Shown: piece after piece, positions 6,529 through 10,692 of the stretch
Numbering within the stretch: the first letter of the stretch is position 1
Layout: every line of letters begins with the position of its first letter
Assembly: GCA_947630385.1 (NCBI GenBank)
Contig: CANRHG010000050.1
Location: 1-10,692, forward strand
Direction of reading: 5' to 3'
DNA length: 10,692 bases
Source: an uncultured Eubacteriaceae bacterium
Lineage (GTDB): Bacteria > Bacillota > Clostridia > Eubacteriales > Eubacteriaceae
Position numbers and translations under genes: made by a program
Notes under the pieces: model-generated
Database searches by the model: none
Seen by the model: only the letters and a program-made list of their open reading frames with translations
Told to the model about the DNA's origin: nothing

Positions 6529-6624
6529 TTATTTACCCATTAAAAGTTCGAACAACAATACAAAGACAGATGTAATGATTATTTCAAAATTATTTTCTTT
6601 TAATTTAATTGAGAGCGTTTTCAT
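6529..6624 (-). CDS. Possible 31-aa hydrophobic peptide
   Basis: Starting from ATG at 6622-6624 the minus strand encodes a peptide with a lysine-containing N-terminus (MKTLSIKLKENN) and one hydrophobic segment (FEIIITSVFVLLFELLMG), ending at TAA 6529-6531. This looks like a single-span membrane peptide. It begins 13 nt after the Rrf2 stop and ends 27 nt before the 79-aa membrane gene. No Shine-Dalgarno sequence is visible, so it may be untranslated or coupled to the Rrf2 gene. Existence is uncertain. Confidence 0.25.
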   Translation of the reverse strand: MKTLSIKLKENNFEIIITSVFVLLFELLMGK

Positions 6625-6637
6625 GACAGACCGAAAA

Positions 6638-7078
6638 CTATAAATTGTCTTCAAGTTTATGGTGAAACTCTTCGACAATTGTATCTAGCGTAATTTTTTC
6701 CAAACTTTCAGAGAAATCATTTTGAAGGATTAGATACGTATCCCTCAAAACACTACCAATATTTTTACCGACCGGACAAAGAGGAGAAGGGGAATTATGA
6801 ATACCCATTAATTTATCTATGGCATCCGGTTCGACTGCACTACAGATTTCAAAAAGATTAATTTCAGCTAAGGGTTTTTTTAAAGTAGCGCCGCCAGTTC
6901 CAGATGGAACGTTAATAATTCCGGCTTTTTTTAGAGAACTTAAAATATTGCGGATAGTAACTGGGTTACAGCCACAAGATAAGGCGAGTAAATTACTGGT
7001 TACTTTCTTTTGATTTCCGTATTCATTGATAAAAACCAAACAATGAATGGCGATTGAACACTTCTTGCTGATCTGCAT
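6638..7078 (-). CDS. Rrf2 family transcriptional regulator
   Basis: The 146-aa protein is a full-length Rrf2 member close to the YwnA-like branch. The winged-helix domain shows the family signature SCGCNPVTIRNILSSLKKAG (34-53) and the wing GTGGATLKKPLAEINLFEI (60-78). A single conserved cysteine in CPVGKNI (101-107) occupies the region where IscR/NsrR-type members have three cluster-binding cysteines; the full set is absent, so thiol-based sensing is more likely than an Fe-S cluster of the IscR kind. An upstream ATG at 7096 in the same frame is rejected as the start, because it overlaps the -10 box and because AGGAG (complement of 7084-7088) lies properly spaced before the ATG at 7078. The gene diverges from a flavodoxin-ferredoxin gene that it probably controls, together with itself. 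Confidence 0.9.
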   Translation of the reverse strand: MQISKKCSIAIHCLVFINEYGNQKKVTSNLLALSCGCNPVTIRNILSSLKKAGIINVPSGTGGATLKKPLAEINLFEICSAVEPDAIDKLMGIHNSPSPLCPVGKNIGSVLRDTYLILQNDFSESLEKITLDTIVEEFHHKLEDNL

Positions 7079-7094
7079 TTTTTCTCCTAGATTC

Positions 7095-7123
7095 ATTTTA
7101 GCGAATTATTAAGTTGGTGTAAA
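7095..7123 (-). promoter_or_regulatory. Promoter of the Rrf2 gene
   Basis: On the minus strand TTTACA (complement of 7118-7123) and TAAAAT (complement of 7095-7100) are separated by exactly 17 nt. Transcription should start near 7088, so the leader would be only about 10 nt and begin essentially at the AGGAG ribosome binding site. This supports translation from 7078. Confidence 0.7.
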
Positions 7124-7132
7124 TTTTGACAC
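7117..7132. promoter_or_regulatory. Candidate Rrf2 operator between divergent promoters
   Basis: GTGTAAATTTTGACAC is an imperfect palindrome (12 of 16 positions symmetric, perfect GTGT/ACAC ends). It covers both -35 boxes, TTTACA for the regulator and TTGACA for the flavodoxin-ferredoxin gene. A repressor bound here would silence both genes. A wider inverted pair, GGTGTAA (7116-7122) and TTACACC (7177-7183), places a related half-site just before the ribosome binding site of the plus-strand gene. Confidence 0.5.
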
Positions 7133-7154
7133 GACAAGTTTTAGAATCTATTAT
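7126..7154 (+). promoter_or_regulatory. Strong promoter of the flavodoxin-ferredoxin gene
   Basis: A consensus -35 box TTGACA (7126-7131) and TATTAT (7149-7154) are separated by 17 nt. Transcription should start near 7161, giving a leader of about 34 nt that includes TTACACC and the AGGAGGA ribosome binding site. Confidence 0.8.
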
Positions 7155-7194
7155 AAACGTGATGTAGCTTTAAATATTACACCAGGAGGAAAAA

Positions 7195-7953
7195 ATGAAA
7201 TATATTCCGATAGTTTTTAGTCCTACCGGAGGAACAGAAAAAGTTTTAGATGCTTTCACGAAAAATCTGCCAACAGATAAAATGATTGATTTAACAAAAA
7301 GTGATTATAATTTTTCGAAAGTTAAATTTTCATCAGAGGATATGGCCGTAATTGCGATGCCTTCCTTTGGTGGCTTAGCGCCAGAGATCGCTCTAAAAAG
7401 ATTAAGGGAGATAAAAGGGAATGGAGCTAAATGTATTTTAATAGCCGTTTACGGTAACAGGGCTTATGAGGATACCTTAGTTCAAATGGAAGATACCGCT
7501 GAAGCTAGTGGCTTTAAGGTTATAGCGGCTATTTCTGCCGTAGCGGAGCATTCTATTATGCATCAGTACGCAACCGGAAGGCCGAATGAAAAGGACCAAA
7601 AACAACTTGAAAAATTTGCTGAAGAGATAAACGAAAAACTGGAAAAGAAAGATCTTAGCAAGCCTTTAATTCCCGGAAACAGACCGTATAAAAAGGCCGG
7701 GTCGGTCGGTCTTGTTCCGAAAGCCGGTTCGTCCTGTGATGAATGCGGGATTTGTATCAAAGTATGTCCGGTTCAAGCTATCGATTCTAATAATCCTAAA
7801 ATAACAGATAAGAAAAAATGTATTTCTTGTATGCGCTGCATTTCGGTTTGTCCGAAAAATGCTAGAAAAGTAAATAAACTTATGGTTTCTGCTGCGGCTC
7901 TAGCAATTAAAAAAGCATGTTTAGAACCTAAAGAAGCTGAACTTTTCCTTTAA
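7195..7953 (+). CDS. EFR1-type flavodoxin / 2[4Fe-4S] ferredoxin fusion protein
   Basis: The 252-aa protein joins an N-terminal flavodoxin-like domain to a C-terminal bacterial ferredoxin domain, the layout of the EFR1 family. The flavin phosphate loop is SPTGGTEK (9-16), and AMPSFGGLAP (54-63) and VYGNRAYEDTL (85-95) are the other flavin-contact loops. The ferredoxin part has two CxxCxxCxxxCP motifs, C181/C184/C187/C191 and C209/C212/C215/C219, each able to bind a [4Fe-4S] cluster. It should be a cytoplasmic electron carrier; the partners are unknown. The ribosome binding site AGGAGGA is strong and well placed before the ATG. It diverges from an Rrf2 regulator and shares a control region with it, suggesting regulation by redox or related stress. 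No good terminator was seen in the 114 nt after its stop. Confidence 0.92.
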   Translation: MKYIPIVFSPTGGTEKVLDAFTKNLPTDKMIDLTKSDYNFSKVKFSSEDMAVIAMPSFGGLAPEIALKRLREIKGNGAKCILIAVYGNRAYEDTLVQMEDTAEASGFKVIAAISAVAEHSIMHQYATGRPNEKDQKQLEKFAEEINEKLEKKDLSKPLIPGNRPYKKAGSVGLVPKAGSSCDECGICIKVCPVQAIDSNNPKITDKKKCISCMRCISVCPKNARKVNKLMVSAAALAIKKACLEPKEAELFL

Positions 7954-8067
7954 TATGAATTTCAGTTCTTCTAAAACTTATTTTGCAAACCAATGACGCG
8001 TAAAGTTTTACTATTGGAATAAAACGTATCATCTTTTCAATGACAGGCACATTTCTAATTAAATTTT

Positions 8068-8454
8068 TCAACTGAAACCCTTTTTCTTCGTCGTAAAGGA
8101 GGAAGGCCAACTTACATTTTTTTCCAGATTGACAACTTTAGAGCGACCGAATAAAATACGTTCTATAAGTTTAAATTTGCAATTCAGGTCTTCTCCAAAT
8201 CCTGAATTGGTATTGGTTGATATTGCAGCTTCCACAGCTGCAATATCACTTTTGAAACTTGCCGCGAACGACGAAAAGTATTGATCTTTTTCGTAGGTTT
8301 CCAAGAAACGATGCAACCTCTCAACATCATCTTCCATAATAACCTCATAAAATTTCTGATAAGCTGATTTTAAGATCTCCACTTGCGGATATTTAGCTGT
8401 GATCAAGTCGAAAATACGATTTGAAATCATCGCTACCGGCATTACCCTGGACAA
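8068..8454 (-). pseudogene. Remnant of an ISL3-like transposase (C-terminal part)
   Basis: The open frame encodes about 128 aa resembling only the C-terminal third of ISL3 family transposases. Residues about 20-80 fit the helical region with a final SFKSDIAAVEAAI, and 81-114 (NTNSGFGEDLNCKFKLIERI then LFGRSKVVNLEKN) correspond to the family's SNGxxEGxNNxxKxIKRxxYGR block, which carries the last acidic residue of the DDE triad. Several conserved positions are changed and about two thirds of the transposase, including the first two catalytic acids, is absent. The apparent TTG start at 8454 is probably just the edge of the open frame. No intact terminal repeats were recognised nearby. Confidence 0.6.
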
Positions 8455-8589
8455 TATAATTTAATACGCAATGTTTGAAAAAAACTTTAATCCCTGAATC
8501 TTCTATAGATTTAATTAAAACGCCTTCTGGAATTTCTATAAAAGCAATAGCTAAAACTAATTGCTAGTATCAAGAATTACTTTTTTCAT
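8455..8589 (-). pseudogene. Frameshifted, truncated PIN-domain toxin
   Basis: ATG at 8587-8589 opens MKKVILDTSN, the usual start of a PIN ribonuclease (the D after IL is the first metal ligand), and stops at TAG 8557-8559. In the next frame the sequence continues as LAIAFIEIPEGVLIKSIEDS then GIKVFF, which lines up with the next 30 or so residues of COG1569-type PIN toxins (LVSAL..PEG.PAKI.E...GKI.L). A one-base indel near 8560 would restore a single frame. The frame then runs into the ISL3-like remnant and the other catalytic acids of the domain are missing. The start overlaps the end of the preceding small gene by 20 nt, as in toxin-antitoxin operons. Confidence 0.5.
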
Positions 8590-8881
8590 GTCTGATCTGT
8601 CTTATATAATCAGCTATATCTTCCTCACTGTTAAGCCCATTTTTTTCAAGAAAGTTGTCAGCTTGCATTTCCTCATGTAGTTCTTCTAATAATTCAGTAA
8701 AATTTTTTCTTTTTATATTTTTTCTTAACTTTTTCATTATCAAAGAATCCAAAATCAAACTATCTTCTAGGGCAGCTTTAAGAAATTCAAGAAGTTTTTT
8801 TGGTAAAATAACTGCTTCATCTTTTTGGATTAGCACTTCATAATTAATGAATGCCTTAAAATTTGCTTTACAATTAACCAA
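8570..8881 (-). CDS. Possible orphan antitoxin of the broken PIN module
   Basis: The frame encodes up to 103 aa, charged and mostly helical. The C-terminus, LNSEEDIADYIRQIRHEK, resembles the tail of small antitoxins paired with PIN toxins (xSEEDVxxLVxEVRxE). The overlap of its end with a PIN-like start at 8589 supports the pairing. The N-terminus is unsure: the first available start is TTG at 8881 with no ribosome binding site, a GTG at about 8836 is another choice, and the internal ATG would leave 57 aa. The large palindrome that begins within about 10 nt upstream may have displaced the original promoter. Expression is doubtful. Confidence 0.45.
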   Translation of the reverse strand: MVNCKANFKAFINYEVLIQKDEAVILPKKLLEFLKAALEDSLILDSLIMKKLRKNIKRKNFTELLEELHEEMQADNFLEKNGLNSEEDIADYIRQIRHEKSNS

Positions 8882-8890
8882 TTGATGATT

Positions 8891-9075
8891 AATTAAAAAT
8901 TAAACGAACTTCTTTTATACTTAATCCGGTTCTTACTCAACTTGAATTGAAAGCATTAATTTTCGTTTAAGAAAGTTCTTCTAATCTGAAGATTTTCTTA
9001 GATGAAATTAATTCTCAACTTAAAGGGAGTAAGAGCCCTTAATCCTAGAAGAAGTTCGTTTTTTATTTTTTAATT
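8891..9075. repeat. Long imperfect palindrome, MITE-like
   Basis: The two halves of this roughly 185-nt stretch are reverse complements with some mismatches and small gaps. Ends: AATTAAAAA (8891-8899) against TTTTTAATT (9067-9075), then a 13-bp perfect pair, AAACGAACTTCTT (8902-8914) with AAGAAGTTCGTTT (9049-9061). Inner paired blocks include TCTTACTC, ATTAATTT and TAAGAAA, and the tip is CTTC-TAATCT-GAAG (8978-8991). It carries no ORF. Size and symmetry suit a non-autonomous mobile element or a large folded RNA. No clear target-site duplication was found. It lies between the possible antitoxin and the MATE gene, ending 2 nt from the MATE stop codon. Confidence 0.7.
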
Positions 9076-9077
9076 TG

Positions 9078-10388
9078 CTACACAAATTGAAGCCCTTTTC
9101 TTTCTGTTTTTCTGATTAAATAATTTCCGTATATCAAAACCAAAACTTCAGAAATTCCGTAACAGTACCAGACAATCTGAATTCCAAAAAGATAGGGGAG
9201 CAGCAAGATACATAAAGAATTAAAAACTAAACTTCTAGCTACATTTAAATAAACCGACGCTTTCGTTCTTTTGGTAGAATAAAGATAGGTTGAAATTAAA
9301 GCGTTTACACCTGCTAGAATAAATCCCCAGGCAAATTTTGGTGTAACTTCAATAACGTAATTGGTTGTTGTAAGATCCGTACCATATATTTCGCAGATAA
9401 TTCGCATATAAAAAAGGGTAATTAAAACGCATAGGGAACTTCCGATTAATGCGACAATTATTCCCGCGTAAAAATAGAATTTAAGTTCTTTATAGTTTTT
9501 AGCGCCATAGCTTTGACCAAAAAGAGGTTGTATCCCTTCAGAGCATCCGTACATGATCGCTAGAGCAAAACTGGCCACATAACAGATAATCGCGTAGGCG
9601 TTAATTCCAATAGACCCGAGGTTTCTGCCTAAAACAAAGTTCATACAGACGATGGTGACGGGAGAGGCGAATTGAGCGATCATTTCAGGAACGCCTCTTC
9701 TTAAAATCTCTAAGGACTCATCTCGCTTTAAGGTAATTAGCTTGATTCTTAATATACCTTTTTTTCGTATGAAGTGAATGGAAACCGTCAGAGCCCGAAC
9801 TAGATTAGCAATACCCGTCGCGATAGCAGCTCCTTTGATCCCCATTGGGATAGGAAAGATCAAAACGTAATCTAAAACGATATTAACGATGGTTGATATT
9901 ACGGTTGTTATTAAAACCAAGTTTGGATCGCCGTCATTACGACAAAAGTTTTCAAAGCAAATTCCGATCTGACTGGGAATTAGAAAAACGGAATACCAAA
10001 AAAGATAATCTTTTACGTAACCGTAATATTGTGGCGTAGCACCAAGTAAAATACTGATTGGTCCGGTAAGGATAGTCCCAAGAAGGCATAAAACCGTGGC
10101 TACGATAATCGTTAAAATTAATGAAGAATTAAAAGCGGTGTTAGCTTCGGAAAAATCTTTTTTCCCGATGGCGATTGCGGTAATAGTAGCGCCTCCGATA
10201 GTCGTCAACACGTTTAAACCGTAAGCGACCATGACAAACGGCCAGACTATATTGACTGCACCAAGAGCGTCCGTCCCCACACCGTTACCGACGAAAATTC
10301 CGTCGACGATTCCAAATAGAAAAACACAGACATTTGTAAAGATACTCGGGATCAAATATTTAAATAAAACAGGAAGTTTTGAAGTCAT
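9078..10388 (-). CDS. MATE family multidrug/cation efflux transporter
   Basis: The 436-aa protein has the length and twelve-helix profile of a MATE exporter, which expels organic cations or drugs using a Na+ or H+ gradient. The N-terminal helix (YLIPSIFTNVCVFLFGIVDG, about 11-30) followed by IFVGNGVGTDALGAVNI matches the family's typical first loop (DxxFVGxxxGxxALAAVNxxxP). The second half repeats the pattern around GCSEGIQPLFGQSYGAKN (about 279-296). It appears intact. The ATG start has GAGGT (complement of 10393-10397) at good spacing. The substrate cannot be predicted. It is monocistronic, its 3' end abuts the MITE-like palindrome, and no conventional terminator is seen apart from that palindrome. 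Confidence 0.92.
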   Translation of the reverse strand: MTSKLPVLFKYLIPSIFTNVCVFLFGIVDGIFVGNGVGTDALGAVNIVWPFVMVAYGLNVLTTIGGATITAIAIGKKDFSEANTAFNSSLILTIIVATVLCLLGTILTGPISILLGATPQYYGYVKDYLFWYSVFLIPSQIGICFENFCRNDGDPNLVLITTVISTIVNIVLDYVLIFPIPMGIKGAAIATGIANLVRALTVSIHFIRKKGILRIKLITLKRDESLEILRRGVPEMIAQFASPVTIVCMNFVLGRNLGSIGINAYAIICYVASFALAIMYGCSEGIQPLFGQSYGAKNYKELKFYFYAGIIVALIGSSLCVLITLFYMRIICEIYGTDLTTTNYVIEVTPKFAWGFILAGVNALISTYLYSTKRTKASVYLNVARSLVFNSLCILLLPYLFGIQIVWYCYGISEVLVLIYGNYLIRKTERKGLQFV

Positions 10389-10423
10389 GGATACCTCACA
10401 AATGAATAGTCAAACGTCCTACA

Positions 10424-10432
10424 ATCTTACCA
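10424..10432 (-). promoter_or_regulatory. Extended -10 promoter candidate close to the MATE gene
   Basis: The minus strand reads TGG-TAAGAT, a TGn extended -10 box, about 36 nt before the MATE start codon. There is no good -35 box. Starting here would give a leader of about 29 nt and bypass the hairpin at 10471-10504. Confidence 0.35.
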
Positions 10433-10470
10433 CATTACTGACTTCGAGGCTAGTGAAAATGAAGAGATAA

Positions 10471-10504
10471 AAAATGTCAGATAATCGCAGTTATGCGACA
10501 TTTT
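10471..10504 (-). terminator. Terminator-like hairpin upstream of the MATE gene
   Basis: On the minus strand AAAATGTC pairs with GACATTTT (8 bp), then a 2x2 internal loop and ATAA/TTAT enclose a CTGCGA loop; the right arm runs into six T. It would act as an intrinsic terminator for transcription heading towards the MATE gene. If transcription begins at the TATAAT at 10531-10536, the hairpin sits in the leader and could work as an attenuator. No antiterminator fold or known riboswitch was recognised. Confidence 0.55.
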
Positions 10505-10530
10505 ACGAAATTAAATATTTTTGGTCCTGT

Positions 10531-10536
10531 ATTATA
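10531..10536 (-). promoter_or_regulatory. TATAAT box far upstream of the MATE gene
   Basis: The minus strand has an exact TATAAT here, with TTGTAT 16 nt upstream as a poor -35 box. Transcription would start near 10524 and run through the hairpin at 10471-10504 before reaching MATE, giving a leader of about 135 nt. Confidence 0.4.
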
Positions 10537-10609
10537 CTTAAGTTAAATTTATATACAATTTCGTTACAACTAATTACAAAATTTAAACTATAATTAAGGT
10601 TAACTTAAG
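10537..10609. repeat. 10-bp inverted repeat in the intergenic region
   Basis: CTTAAGTTAA (10537-10546) and TTAACTTAAG (10600-10609) are perfect reverse complements 53 nt apart. The left copy touches the TATAAT box. It lies in the AT-rich 304-nt stretch upstream of MATE (10389-10692), which otherwise holds only the promoter candidates, the 10471-10504 hairpin and the GC-richer right edge. It may be a pair of protein-binding sites or a chance AT-rich match. Confidence 0.35.
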
Positions 10610-10630
10610 CTTTGGAGTTAGAAATCAACT

Positions 10631-10655
10631 ACCCACCACCTGAAAGGAAGTGGGT
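10631..10655. other. Strong hairpin at the start of GC-richer edge sequence, possible insertion element end
   Basis: ACCCAC (10631-10636) pairs with GTGGGT (10650-10655), with an inner CC/GG around TGAAA. From here to the window edge the sequence is clearly richer in GC than the rest. The hairpin has no U-run after it on either strand, so it is not a typical terminator; subterminal hairpins of this kind occur at ends of IS200/IS605-type elements. On the minus strand two frames stay open from the edge for about 20 codons, stopping at or just before 10625-10633, so the tail of a gene lying to the right is possible. Confidence 0.35.
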
Positions 10656-10692
10656 TTGCGGCTGTCCAGTTGTGCGGTCGGTCTGCTCAGGG

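Noticed and set aside
6425..6643. 72-aa plus-strand frame across the small membrane protein gene
   Set aside because: It is antisense to a better-supported gene, extends over its AGGAG region, and is low-complexity in composition.
7928..8110. 60-aa minus-strand frame with a TTG start
   Set aside because: It overlaps the end of the flavodoxin-ferredoxin gene and the transposase remnant, has no clear ribosome binding site role for that TTG, and matches no family I recognise.
8900..9065. Two arms of the palindrome as CRISPR repeats
   Set aside because: The arms are inverted rather than direct, occur once each, and there are no regularly spaced repeats or cas genes.
10231..10470. 79-aa plus-strand frame antisense to the start of MATE
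   Set aside because: It lies mostly opposite the MATE coding sequence and lacks a convincing start signal or family match.

Overview
The window looks like chromosomal DNA from a low-GC, Gram-positive anaerobe (Clostridia/Tissierellia type, possibly Peptoniphilaceae; inferred). Reasons: AT-rich sequence, strong AGGAG ribosome binding sites, sigma-A type promoters, and families typical of anaerobic Firmicutes (DUF3842, DUF2284, an ECF S component, an EFR1-type flavodoxin-ferredoxin, an Rrf2 regulator). No rRNA, tRNA or CRISPR array was seen.

Layout. Positions 1-1520 hold a very AT-rich Schlafen-like AlbA_2/ATPase/HTH gene with a TTG start, probably acquired, closed by a bidirectional terminator. 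From 1523 to 2565, on the minus strand, an unrecognised 142-aa protein follows a DUF2284 cysteine-rich metal-binding protein. Diverging from them, 2673-6212 is a tight five-gene plus-strand operon: DUF3842 protein, ECF transporter S component, an unrecognised 323-aa soluble protein, a divergent CbiB/CobD-like membrane protein and a class I SAM methyltransferase. Genes 2/3 and 3/4 overlap by ATGA. The S component has no ATG, GTG or TTG start that would keep its first membrane helix; the best start is ATT at 3129 behind a GAGGT ribosome binding site.

From 6262 to 7953 lie one or two tiny membrane proteins and a divergent pair, an Rrf2 regulator (-) and a flavodoxin/2[4Fe-4S] protein (+). Their back-to-back promoters share a palindrome that touches both -35 boxes, which suggests autoregulation and control of the ferredoxin gene by the Rrf2 protein.

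Positions 7954-9077 are a graveyard of mobile and toxin-antitoxin DNA: an ISL3-like transposase remnant, a frameshifted PIN-toxin start, a possible orphan antitoxin, and a roughly 185-nt imperfect palindrome resembling a MITE. Positions 9078-10388 encode a complete MATE efflux transporter (-) with a long upstream region that holds a terminator-like hairpin. The last 60 nt are noticeably richer in GC and begin with a strong hairpin that could be the edge of an insertion element.

The most interesting unit is the 2673-6212 operon. An uptake component, a CbiB-like enzyme that has lost several conserved residues, and a methyltransferase together suggest import and modification of a small molecule, possibly a corrinoid or related compound. 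That role is inference only.
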